DNA from: Opitutia bacterium UBA4654
Lineage (GTDB): Bacteria > Verrucomicrobiota > Verrucomicrobiia > Opitutales > Intestinicryptomonadaceae
Direction of reading: 5' to 3'
Assembly: GCA_002405555.1 (NCBI GenBank)
Contig: DHMA01000153.1
Location: 1,938-9,447, forward strand
Length of the DNA stretch: 7,510 nucleotides
Below are positions 1-6,340 of this stretch, piece by piece. The position numbers and the translations under genes were made by a program. The notes beneath the pieces were generated by a model. It saw nothing but the letters and a program-made list of their open reading frames with translations, was not told the DNA's origin and did not search any database. Positions within the stretch are counted from its first letter, which is position 1, and every line of letters starts with the position of its first letter.

Positions 1-402
1 ATTCTCTACGAAGGCCCGCGCGGCGGCCCCGGCATGCAGGAAATGCTCTACCCCACAAGCCACTTGAAGAGCATGGGGCTGGGCAAGGTCTGCGCGCTAC
101 TTACCGACGGCAGATTCTCGGGCGGCACGAGCGGCCTTTCAATCGGACACGCCTCCCCCGAAGCGGCGGACGGCGGCGACATCGCGCTTGTCGAAAACGG
201 CGACATGATTAACATCGACATTCCCGCGCGTACGATTTCCCTCGAAATCTCCGACGCCGAAATGGACGCCCGCCGCGAAAAAATGAAGGCAAAAGGCGAC
301 ATGGCGTACAAACCCGTGCGCGACAGAAAAGTCTCAAAGGCGCTCCAATCCTACGCAAAGTCGGTTTCCTCTGCGGCGGACGGCGCGGTGAGAAAGCTCT
401 AA
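1..402 (+). CDS. ilvD: Dihydroxy-acid dehydratase, C-terminal 133 residues (5' end outside window)
   Basis: The protein converts 2,3-dihydroxy-3-methylbutanoate (or the methylpentanoate) to the 2-keto acid, the third common step of valine and isoleucine synthesis, in the cytoplasm with an Fe-S cluster and Mg2+. The frame is open from base 1 and ends at TAA 400-402. Visible family motifs are YEGPRGGPGMQEMLYPTS (fragment residues 3-20), LKSMGLGK (22-29) and TDGRFSGGTSGLSIGH (35-50). In the family, the serine of GRFSGG (fragment residue 40) acts as the catalytic base. The LYPTS..LKSMGLGK form and the long tail after GHASPEAA resemble the E. coli-type enzyme rather than the shorter actinobacterial/archaeal type. 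The iron-sulfur cysteines lie upstream, outside the window. A 6-phosphogluconate dehydratase (Edd) is the main paralogue alternative, but these motifs fit IlvD better. yicC follows after one nucleotide, so the two are likely co-transcribed. Confidence 0.95.
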   Translation: MLYEGPRGGPGMQEMLYPTSHLKSMGLGKVCALLTDGRFSGGTSGLSIGHASPEAADGGDIALVENGDMINIDIPARTISLEISDAEMDARREKMKAKGDMAYKPVRDRKVSKALQSYAKSVSSAADGAVRKL

Positions 403-403
403 T

Positions 404-1276
404 ATGAAAAGCATGACGGGCTTCGGCCGCGCAAAAAAACAGTGCGCGGCGTTCGACATCGCAATCGACGTTTCGTCGGTGAACAAAAAGGGCTTCGAGC
501 TTTCCGTGTCGCTCCCGCGCGAGTGGGCGCCCATGGAAAGGCTTTTCGCGCAGTTGCTGAAAAAGTCGGTAGCGCGGGGCAAAGTGTCGGTCTCGGTGAA
601 AATCGAGAAAAAAGACGGCGGAACGGCGGGCGTTCTCGACGCCGACGCCCTCGCAAAGCCCCTCGCCGACTTCAAGGCGGTTTGCGAAAAACTCGGCGCA
701 AAGTTCGAACCGACGCCCGAATTGCTGCTCAAACTCGGCGAAATGCTCGCCGCAAACGAATCCGCGGCGGACTGGGAGGAAAGCTGGGCGGAAATCGAAC
801 CCGCCGCAAACGAGGCGGTCGAAAAGCTCGACGCAATGCGCATAACCGAGGGCGCGGCATTGAAGACGGACTTGAAGGCGAGGCTCGGAACAATCTCGGC
901 ACTGGTCGCCGACGTCGAAAATTCGTCGCGCGGCACGGTGGAAAAATACAGGGAACAGCTCCTGCAAAGGCTCGCAAATTCGGGCTTGCAGCTCGACCCC
1001 AACGACGAGCGCGTCTTGAAGGAAATCTGCATTTTCGCCGACAAATGCGACATCTGCGAGGAAATCACGCGGCTCAAAAGCCACATCGCGCAGTTCCTCT
1101 CGACTCTCGAAGAACCCGAAGCCGTCGGACGCAAGATGGACTTCATCTGTCAGGAAATGGGGCGCGAAATCAACACAATCGCAAGCAAGGCAAACTCGCT
1201 CGAATTGACGAAACTTGCAATAGACCTCAAAAACGAGCTTGAAAGAGTCCGCGAGCAAACCCAAAACGTCGAATAG
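404..1276 (+). CDS. yicC: YicC family endoribonuclease / UPF0701 protein (290 aa)
   Basis: YicC proteins are cytoplasmic RNA-processing factors. The E. coli member is described as an endoribonuclease and is linked to small-RNA turnover. The N-terminus MKSMTGFGRA (1-10) is the family signature, followed by SSVNKKGFE (24-32) and ARGKVSVSV (57-65) of the YicC N-terminal domain. The C-terminal DUF1732 region holds DKCDICEEITRLKSHI (213-228), GRKMDFICQEMGREINTIAS (242-261) and ELERVREQTQN (278-288). Length is normal for the family (about 290). ATG 404 is chosen because it gives the exact family N-terminus; no clear Shine-Dalgarno is seen. The gene starts 1 nt after the ilvD stop, suggesting one transcript or translational coupling. 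In many bacteria yicC neighbours gmk; that arrangement is not seen here. A terminator begins about 23 nt downstream. Confidence 0.93.
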   Translation: MKSMTGFGRAKKQCAAFDIAIDVSSVNKKGFELSVSLPREWAPMERLFAQLLKKSVARGKVSVSVKIEKKDGGTAGVLDADALAKPLADFKAVCEKLGAKFEPTPELLLKLGEMLAANESAADWEESWAEIEPAANEAVEKLDAMRITEGAALKTDLKARLGTISALVADVENSSRGTVEKYREQLLQRLANSGLQLDPNDERVLKEICIFADKCDICEEITRLKSHIAQFLSTLEEPEAVGRKMDFICQEMGREINTIASKANSLELTKLAIDLKNELERVREQTQNVE

Positions 1277-1299
1277 GCTCGAATACGCAACCCTGCTAC

Positions 1300-1323
1300 A
1301 AAAACGCCGCTACGGCGTTTTTT
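1300..1323. terminator. Bidirectional intrinsic terminator between yicC and the convergent small gene
   Basis: The stem pairs 1300-1309 with 1313-1322 around a 3-nt loop (CTA). Five G:C pairs (CGCCG/CGGCG) are flanked by A:T pairs, so an A-run on one side and a T-run on the other serve both strands. On the plus strand it ends the ilvD-yicC transcript. On the minus strand it overlaps the 3' end of the small gene: the loop is that gene's TAG stop codon and the stem encodes its last residues, Lys-Thr-Pro. Confidence 0.82.
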
Positions 1324-1615
1324 GCTTTTGCGGAGCTTTCGGCGGCTTTGCGGATTCGCCGAACTTCGGCGGAGGCGGCGGCGCGGGCGGGAAAGGCTCG
1401 CCGCGCTCCGTGCCGATTTCGACCTTGCCGTCGATGTCGGAGTACACGGTGCGCTCGATTTTCGTAGGCTTGCGGACATCTACGACATTTCCGCGCGAAT
1501 CGCGGTAGACGGTGCGCTGGCGGTAGGGGTTCGGCGGCAGAACGGCAGTCCCCGCAAGACACAGCGACGCCGCAAAAACGCAGAAAACCGAGCACAAAAA
1601 CCGAATCGAAACCAT
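1310..1615 (-). CDS. Small exported proline-rich protein with a two-copy RTVYxDxxGxV repeat (101 aa, unknown function)
   Basis: I do not recognise a family. Residues 1-24 look like a Sec signal peptide: a short N-region with one Arg, a hydrophobic core (FLCSVFCVFAASLCL), then small residues (AGTA) suited to signal peptidase I. No proper lipobox is apparent although several cysteines lie in the core. The mature part is about 77 residues. It carries two related segments, RTVYRDSRGNVVDV (34-47) and RTVYSDIDGKVEIG (55-68), exactly 21 residues apart, then a proline-rich tail (PFPPAPPPPP near 74-83) ending in a Lys/Pro-rich basic segment. The start ATG (complement of 1613-1615) is preceded by TATATATA-like sequence and no clear Shine-Dalgarno. 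The gene converges on yicC and shares its terminator. A competing ORF in another minus frame over the same bases (1296-1595) lacks such a clean signal peptide, so this frame is preferred. It is probably a periplasmic or surface-associated small protein. Confidence 0.62.
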   Translation of the reverse strand: MVSIRFLCSVFCVFAASLCLAGTAVLPPNPYRQRTVYRDSRGNVVDVRKPTKIERTVYSDIDGKVEIGTERGEPFPPAPPPPPKFGESAKPPKAPQKQKTP

Positions 1616-1756
1616 GTATATATAAGACAGCCGAAAAATCCCGCCGTTTACGAATTTCGCGGATTTTGAAAAAAATGAAAAAAACGCAAAAATTTACTTT
1701 ACAGACGCCGGTTTTCGTATTGAATTTGAAACTTTAATTTTCTTACACAACAAGAA
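1616..1756. promoter_or_regulatory. AT-rich divergent intergenic region driving the small gene (-) and rpmI-rplT (+)
   Basis: This 141-nt gap between two outward-reading starts must hold both promoters. On the plus side there are three A-tracts at 1669-1675, 1678-1684 and 1688-1692, with centres about 9 nt apart. They are followed by a weak -35-like TTTACA (1698-1703) and, 17 nt on, a poor -10-like TGAATT (1721-1726). That places the A-tracts where an UP element would lie. On the minus side, only the TATATATA next to the small gene's start stands out. An imperfect inverted repeat pairs 1635-1639 plus 1641-1644 with 1659-1667, with C1640 bulged and a 14-nt loop. The exact promoter boxes are uncertain. 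Confidence 0.45.
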
Positions 1757-1948
1757 ATGCAAAAGACAAAGAAATCCATAGTAAAACGCTTCAAGATTAC
1801 ATCTTCGGGCAAAGTGCTTCGCAGAAGCCCCGGCAAACGCCACCTTCTCAGCGCAAAGTCCATCAAGCAGAAGCGCGCGATGGGGCACGACAAAGAGGTA
1901 ACTCCCGGCGTCGCCGCCAACGTCAAAAAGGCAATGCCTTTCGCGTAG
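1757..1948 (+). CDS. rpmI: 50S ribosomal protein L35 (63 aa)
   Basis: L35 is a small basic protein of the large ribosomal subunit that binds 23S rRNA. The sequence shows the family pattern KRFKITSSGKVLRR (10-23), PGKRHLLSAKS (25-35), KQKR (37-40) and the C-terminal VTPGVAANVKKAM (48-60). Its length is normal. PGKRH followed by LS.KS..QKR resembles L35 of Chlamydiae and Verrucomicrobia more than the proteobacterial or Firmicutes forms, which is my main taxonomic hint. The start ATG has only A-rich sequence upstream (ACAACAAGAA) and no clear Shine-Dalgarno. It is the first gene of its transcript here: infC, the usual upstream partner, is absent. rplT follows after 81 nt. Confidence 0.95.
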   Translation: MQKTKKSIVKRFKITSSGKVLRRSPGKRHLLSAKSIKQKRAMGHDKEVTPGVAANVKKAMPFA

Positions 1949-2029
1949 TAATCTAAAAAGCACAGACAATAACTCGCCGCAAGGGTGAAGGCGACCCCCA
2001 GGCAATCAAAAATATAAGGAAATACAAAC
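1949..2029 (+). promoter_or_regulatory. rpmI-rplT spacer with alternative hairpins and a clear rplT ribosome-binding site
   Basis: The 81-nt spacer could fold in two mutually exclusive ways: TCGCC 1974-1978 with GGCGA 1990-1994, or GGGT 1983-1986 with ACCC 1994-1997. The Shine-Dalgarno-like AAGGA at 2016-2020 lies 9 nt before the rplT ATG and is the best such site in the window. L20 represses its own operon in E. coli and Bacillus by binding leader RNA, so this spacer is a candidate control site. That role is inference; I cannot see a specific L20-binding mimic. Confidence 0.35.
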
Positions 2030-2389
2030 ATGCCAAAAGTGACAACTTCGGTTGCGTCCCGCAAACGCAGACAACGCACATTGAAGGCGGCAAGAGGCTA
2101 TTTCGGCAATAAGTCCAGACTCTTCCGCTACGCAAAAGACGCCGTGCAACATGCCGGCAAATACGCATATCGCGACAGACGCGTGCGCCGTCGCGAATTC
2201 CGCAGCCTCTGGATTACCCGCATCAACGCGGCGTGCCGCGCGGCGGGTCTTAAATACAGCGTATTCATGGCGGGTCTGAAAGCCCTCAATGTCGAGCTTG
2301 ACAGAAAGCAGCTTTCGGAACTTGCGATTAACGACGAAGCGGCTTTCGCGGTTCTCGTTAAGAAGGTTATCGACTCCGTCAAGAAATAA
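2030..2389 (+). CDS. rplT: 50S ribosomal protein L20 (119 aa)
   Basis: L20 binds 23S rRNA early in large-subunit assembly and in several bacteria also represses its own operon. Family motifs are clear: the basic N-terminal arm RKRRQRTLKAARGYFGNKSR (11-30), RDRRVRRREFRSLWITRINA (48-67), AACRAAGLKYSVFMAGLK (67-84) and LDRKQLSELAINDEAAF (90-106). Length is typical (about 118). The start at 2030 gives the canonical MPKV.TSVA.R N-terminus and has AAGGA 9 nt upstream. It is co-transcribed with rpmI. A strong terminator begins about 21 nt after the stop, so the transcript ends before the downstream hydrolase and does not run into pheS as it does in many bacteria. Confidence 0.97.
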   Translation: MPKVTTSVASRKRRQRTLKAARGYFGNKSRLFRYAKDAVQHAGKYAYRDRRVRRREFRSLWITRINAACRAAGLKYSVFMAGLKALNVELDRKQLSELAINDEAAFAVLVKKVIDSVKK

Positions 2390-2410
2390 GTCTTGTAAAA
2401 ACTTTTTCGA

Positions 2411-2443
2411 AAAACTCCGAACGCTTTGTTCGGAGTTTTTTTT
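2411..2443 (+). terminator. Intrinsic terminator of rpmI-rplT
   Basis: A 12-bp stem pairs 2411-2422 (AAAACTCCGAAC) with 2428-2439 around a GCTTT loop, and a run of eight T residues reaches 2443. The A-run on the left arm could allow some activity on the other strand. It isolates the ribosomal-protein transcript from the glycoside hydrolase gene. Confidence 0.9.
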
Positions 2444-2532
2444 GCGGGCAAAATTCCCGCCAATTAAACAGTTTACCAATTTTCCCGATTTGGAGGCTTG
2501 CATGCACCCCGAAGCTACGCCACTATTTTTAT
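2444..2532 (+). promoter_or_regulatory. Upstream region of the GH123-like gene
   Basis: This 89-nt gap lies between the rplT terminator and the hydrolase start. It contains a small hairpin, GCGGG 2444-2448 with CCCGC 2456-2460 (7-nt loop). A GGAGG at 2492-2496 lies 5 nt before an out-of-frame ATG at 2502. An AT-rich TATTTTTATATG runs into the hydrolase ATG at 2533. I see no convincing -35/-10 pair: TTGCAT (2498-2503) and TATTTT (2524-2529) are 20 nt apart, which is long. As the gene is bounded by terminators on both sides, its promoter should be here or within the end of rplT. Confidence 0.35.
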
Positions 2533-5500
2533 ATGAGATTCTTCCTTGCAATGCTTTCCGTGGCAACGCTCGCGCAGGCGGCTTCCGTCCGCCCGTGGGA
2601 CTACCCTCTTTACCTCGATTCGGGCACGCCCGCCGCAAAGCGCGTGAAAGTCGAAATCGAAAATAAGACCGACTCGGATTTCGAAGCCGAACCCGTCCGA
2701 ATTTCGGCAAAAAAGCTCGGACTCGTCGGCGAAAAAACAAACGCAATAAGGGTCGTTCAAAAAAACGGCAGGGAGCTGCTCTTCGCGGTATCGCCGAACG
2801 CCGAAAAATTTTCGGGGAAAACGTCCCTCGTACTGCCCGTCGATTGCCCCGCAAAAAGCTCCGCCGAACTCTGGATTTACTACAACAACCACGACGCGCT
2901 CGAAGTGCCCGACTTCTACATAGAGCCGCGCATGGACGAAAATTTCGACGCCGAAAACGGCGCGGAAAACCGCTGGACATACCTGAACAAACCGAACCAA
3001 ACAGCAGTCGGAATCTCGACAAAATACTCGCGCAGCGGCAAAAACTCCCTGCGCGTATCAAGCGGCGAAAAAAGCCCCTACGCGCATAAAATGCCCCTGC
3101 GCTTCGACACAAAACGGGCAATAGAAAAACGCGGATTCCCGCGCGAGGGAAGCTTTGCGGCAAACGACACCCTGAAAATTTCGGCATATGTAAAAACCGA
3201 CTCGCTTAAAGCGGCGAAAAACGGCGGCGCGGGAATCGGAGTCGTCTACATGTTCGGGGACGGCAAATACAAAATAGAAGAATCCGAACTGATTGCCGAC
3301 GCGCCCGACTGGACAAGAATTTCGCTCATAACGAAAATCCCCGCCGACGCGACTTCGGCGGCGTTCGCGGCGGTCGCCAAAATCGGCGCGGGCGAAGCGT
3401 TTTTCGACGACATAAAAGTCTCGAAAATCGTCCCCAAAAACAACTACGCCGTAAAAGTTTCGGAGCGCGAAACGCTCGAACTGGGCAAAGACGATTCCGC
3501 CGAAAAATGGGAGACCGACGACAAAAATTTCAACCTCCGCATTAAAACGTCGTTCTTGAACTTCGGCGAAAAACCGACGGGCAAGGCGGTCGGGATAATC
3601 CCGATAAGCATTGCCGCCCGCGGCAATTTCAGACCGTCCGACTACAAGGTATACAAGAACGGAACGGAAGTTCCGCACGCGCTCCTCAACGGCGAAATGC
3701 TGGTTTTGCTCGACGGAATCGCGCCGAAAACGGAGGCGGTCTACAACGTCTACATCGCCGAAAACAGGAAGAATATCGAGCCGAAAATCGCGGTTTCAAA
3801 ACAGGCAAGCTACATTCTAAGCGACCTCGTCTCCGAAATCGACAACGGCTGCGACGTTGCGGGACTTGCCAAATTGACGGCGTCAAGCGCAAACAAAATC
3901 GAGAACGCAAACTTCGCAAAGGGCTTCGACGGCTGGAATTTCCGCTCGTACAAGGGAAAGGAAAACACGGGCGAAATTTCGCTCGTAGACGGCGGCGTTT
4001 TCGGCGGCAAGGCGCTTTCGATAAAATTCAACAAAGACATCGCGATTGAGCAAAGCAGGGAATTCAAATTCCCCGGAGGAGCGTCGTCGGGAAAACACAA
4101 ATACGCCCGCCAAAAATTCCCAAACCACTGGTTCGGAATCAGACGGAAAATCGAAACCGAAGCGGGACGCAAATACATAAACATAGCGTGGGTTAAGGGG
4201 CTTGAAGAGTCCGTCTATCAGTCGATTCCGCGAATGGCGGTTTTCAGCGGAGGCAAAAACTTCTACGCCCGCGCGGTAATAAAGCCGGCCTCCGAATGGA
4301 AAGTCAAAAGCTGTACCTACACGGCAAAAGACGGCGACGAAATTTGGATTGACGCATTCGGCGTGAACAAAGCCGACATTCTAATCGACGGGCTTTTCGC
4401 CGCGGAATGCATCGACGCCACAAAATTCGAATACCAAGCCCGCGCCGACTTCGAAAAGCCGCGCACAAGCGCGTGGAGCGTAAGCCCGATAGTCAAGGTG
4501 TTCGACTTTTTCGCGCCGCCCGCCGAAATCAAAACTCCCGCAATTTCGCTCGCAAAAAACGAGCGGGAAAACCTGCAACTTGCCCTGCGCTCCAACGAGC
4601 CGTTGCGGCGGCTCGAAATATCGGCGACCGCCCCGAAACTCGTCGGCGGAAGCGCGACGCTCGAAGCCCCGACCGTCTCCGTGGCGCGGAATGTCGTATG
4701 CGACGCGCCGAGCCGCTACCAAATCTTCAACGACATAAAATTCAACGAACGCTGCGTACCGCAAAACTCCATGATACAACTCTACCCCGACCCGCTCGTA
4801 AGGCAGAATTTCGTCGAACTTTCGCCGAACAAAACGGAGTCGGTGTGGCTGAAATTCGGCGCGGACGAATCCGCGGCGGCAGGCGAATACGAGGGAAAAG
4901 TCGAGTTTAAGGACGGCGGCAAAACCGTGCTCGCAGTGCCCTACCGCGTGAAGGTGCGCAACTTCGCAATCCCGAAATCGCCGAGCCTCGGCGCGATTTT
5001 CGACTCGCGCGGAAGCGGCTTCAACGGCGGCTGGCGTCTGCCGAAGAAAACCGCGGGCATAACAAGCAAATTCTACGACATCTCGCAGCTTCAAGAATTC
5101 ATGGCGCAATACAGAACGTCGATAAACAAGCCGCCGCGAATCAAATTCTACACGAAAGACGGCAAACTGACCGCAGACTTCTCGGAATTCGACAAGTTCT
5201 GCGAAAACGCCTTCGGCAAACTCGGCACGCGCCTCATGTACCTGTCCAACCCGATGGGAGGCTTCTGCTTCGCAAACCCGATAAACAGGATAAAGCGCGA
5301 CGACCCCGACGCCAAGCCGATTGCGCCCTACGACGGCGAATACCCCTACGCCGAAGCCGACAAAAAAATCCTGCGTCCCGAATTTGTCGCCGAATTGCAG
5401 GCGCAAGCAAAACTCGTCTACAAGCACCTCGACGAAAGGGGGTGGCGCGACCGCTTCCTGTGGTATGTCTGCGACGAACCGCACTGCGACGTCGACGGAA

Positions 5501-6207
5501 TCGCCGACATGACAAAAGCCTATTGCGCGGCGGTCAAGGCCGCCGACCCGAAAGCGCGTCTGTATTCGAGCACTTGGGCGTACATTCCCATGCTCGAAGG
5601 CGGAATCAACGTCTGGGGCATAGACATGTCGTCCGACAGAACGCCCGCCGACATCGAAAAAATCGAAAGGCGCGGAGAGGAAAAAGTATTCACCACCGAC
5701 GGCAACTACTGCATCAACACGCCCTACTGCGCACAGGAGCGGCTCATTCCGCTCTACTGCTTCGCGGGCGGATTCATCGCGCACGAGTACTGGGGCGTTG
5801 ACTGGTACACGCGCAACCCGTTCAAATGGGGCTTCCACTACGACAGAATCAGCTCGCCCTCGCCTACTGCGCGAAACAGAACGCGCTACCCCAACGGCGA
5901 CGGATACTTTGTGTATTCGGGCGAAATCGTCGGACGCAACGAAATCTTCCCGTCGGTGAGGTTTGAATCAATCCGCGACGGACAGGAAGACTACGAATAC
6001 TTCAAGATTCTCGAAAAGCTCGCCGCAAAAACGGGCGACGCTTCCGCGCAAAAAACGCTCGAAAAAGCGAAGTCGCTCGCGGTCTACCCCAACGCGAGGG
6101 GCGCGCGCTCGACGGAACTTCTGCCCGACCCCGCAAAGCTCGAAAATCTGCGCGAAGAAGTCGCCGGACAAATCGAAAGGCTGAACTCCGCAAGCCCGCA
6201 AAAGTAG
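2533..6207 (+). CDS. Exported multidomain glycoside hydrolase, GH123/DUF4091-like (1224 aa)
   Basis: This is probably a secreted or periplasmic glycan-degrading enzyme. Residues 1-16 are a Sec signal peptide (MRFFLAMLSVATLAQA, AQA cleavage site), which supports ATG 2533. Residues ~22-122 resemble a DUF2341-type beta sandwich (ends ELWIYYNNHDA). Residues ~135-296 resemble a CBM4/9-type jelly roll (DENFD start, FFDDIKV end). A second pair follows at ~333-411 and ~457-626 (ANFAKGFDGW to ILIDGLF). Residues ~648-815 match the GH123 N-terminal sandwich (KNERENLQLALR) and ~817-1160 the catalytic barrel. The adjacent acidic pair D981-E982 in FLWYVCDEPH fits the GH123 Asp-Glu dyad, used with the substrate N-acetyl group in a retaining mechanism. 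The C-terminal signature is GDGYFVYSG (1122-1130) with SIRDGQEDYEYF (1146-1157). Characterised GH123 enzymes are beta-N-acetylgalactosaminidases and are much shorter, so the substrate here is unproven. The gene is monocistronic between two terminators, with no sugar transporter or sulfatase gene beside it. Confidence 0.82.
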   Translation: MRFFLAMLSVATLAQAASVRPWDYPLYLDSGTPAAKRVKVEIENKTDSDFEAEPVRISAKKLGLVGEKTNAIRVVQKNGRELLFAVSPNAEKFSGKTSLVLPVDCPAKSSAELWIYYNNHDALEVPDFYIEPRMDENFDAENGAENRWTYLNKPNQTAVGISTKYSRSGKNSLRVSSGEKSPYAHKMPLRFDTKRAIEKRGFPREGSFAANDTLKISAYVKTDSLKAAKNGGAGIGVVYMFGDGKYKIEESELIADAPDWTRISLITKIPADATSAAFAAVAKIGAGEAFFDDIKVSKIVPKNNYAVKVSERETLELGKDDSAEKWETDDKNFNLRIKTSFLNFGEKPTGKAVGIIPISIAARGNFRPSDYKVYKNGTEVPHALLNGEMLVLLDGIAPKTEAVYNVYIAENRKNIEPKIAVSKQASYILSDLVSEIDNGCDVAGLAKLTASSANKIENANFAKGFDGWNFRSYKGKENTGEISLVDGGVFGGKALSIKFNKDIAIEQSREFKFPGGASSGKHKYARQKFPNHWFGIRRKIETEAGRKYINIAWVKGLEESVYQSIPRMAVFSGGKNFYARAVIKPASEWKVKSCTYTAKDGDEIWIDAFGVNKADILIDGLFAAECIDATKFEYQARADFEKPRTSAWSVSPIVKVFDFFAPPAEIKTPAISLAKNERENLQLALRSNEPLRRLEISATAPKLVGGSATLEAPTVSVARNVVCDAPSRYQIFNDIKFNERCVPQNSMIQLYPDPLVRQNFVELSPNKTESVWLKFGADESAAAGEYEGKVEFKDGGKTVLAVPYRVKVRNFAIPKSPSLGAIFDSRGSGFNGGWRLPKKTAGITSKFYDISQLQEFMAQYRTSINKPPRIKFYTKDGKLTADFSEFDKFCENAFGKLGTRLMYLSNPMGGFCFANPINRIKRDDPDAKPIAPYDGEYPYAEADKKILRPEFVAELQAQAKLVYKHLDERGWRDRFLWYVCDEPHCDVDGIADMTKAYCAAVKAADPKARLYSSTWAYIPMLEGGINVWGIDMSSDRTPADIEKIERRGEEKVFTTDGNYCINTPYCAQERLIPLYCFAGGFIAHEYWGVDWYTRNPFKWGFHYDRISSPSPTARNRTRYPNGDGYFVYSGEIVGRNEIFPSVRFESIRDGQEDYEYFKILEKLAAKTGDASAQKTLEKAKSLAVYPNARGARSTELLPDPAKLENLREEVAGQIERLNSASPQK

Positions 6208-6237
6208 GCGCAAACGCCGCAAAAAAAATTCCGTTTC

Positions 6238-6273
6238 GAAAGTCCGCGGTTTTTCCGCGGACTTTCCCGTTTT
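6238..6273 (+). terminator. Intrinsic terminator of the GH123-like gene
   Basis: A perfect 12-bp stem pairs 6238-6249 (GAAAGTCCGCGG) with 6255-6266 around a TTTTT loop, about 30 nt after the hydrolase stop. The following CCGTTTT is a short, weak T-run, so termination may be incomplete. Partial read-through into pheS cannot be excluded. Confidence 0.75.
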
Positions 6274-6285
6274 ATGCGCTTAAAA

Positions 6286-6340
6286 AATGCTTGCCAAATT
6301 CCGCGCTTGAAATTGAATTTACCGCTAATTTGCAAGCATT
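6286..6340 (+). repeat. Imperfect inverted repeat upstream of pheS
   Basis: The left arm AATGCTTGCCAAATT (6286-6300) is the reverse complement of the right arm AATTTGCAAGCATT (6327-6340) except for one extra C (6294 or 6295). That gives 14 base pairs with a single bulge around a 26-nt centre. The centre contains the small dyad AAATTGAATTT (6310-6320). The right arm ends 36 nt before the pheS ATG. No T-run follows, so it is not a terminator. It could be an RNA hairpin in the pheST leader or a protein operator spanning the promoter. Confidence 0.6.

Noticed and set aside
1366..1392. GC-rich GGCGGA/GGCGGC run as a simple repeat element
   Set aside because: It is the coding sequence for the polyproline segment of the minus-strand protein, not an independent repeat.
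1296..1595. A 99-codon minus-strand frame overlapping the small secreted-protein gene
   Set aside because: It overlaps in another frame, and its translation lacks the clean signal peptide and regular repeat found in the 1310-1615 frame.
4381..5838. A 485-codon open frame on the minus strand inside the hydrolase gene
   Set aside because: It is an antisense shadow of a real gene. The coding bias of the plus-strand gene leaves few stops on the other strand; the translation is rich in Arg, Val and Phe without recognisable domains. The same applies to long minus-strand frames at 209-1264, 2006-3187 and 6272-7375.
2411..6273. The hydrolase locus as a transposon or integron cassette
   Set aside because: I found no transposase, recombinase, terminal inverted repeat or matching direct repeats at the borders. 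The two flanking terminators differ in sequence.
6287..6310. A seven-codon ORF (MLAKFRA) in the pheS leader as an attenuation leader peptide
   Set aside because: It has one Phe codon, no ribosome-binding site and no downstream terminator hairpin with a T-run, so classical Phe attenuation is not supported.
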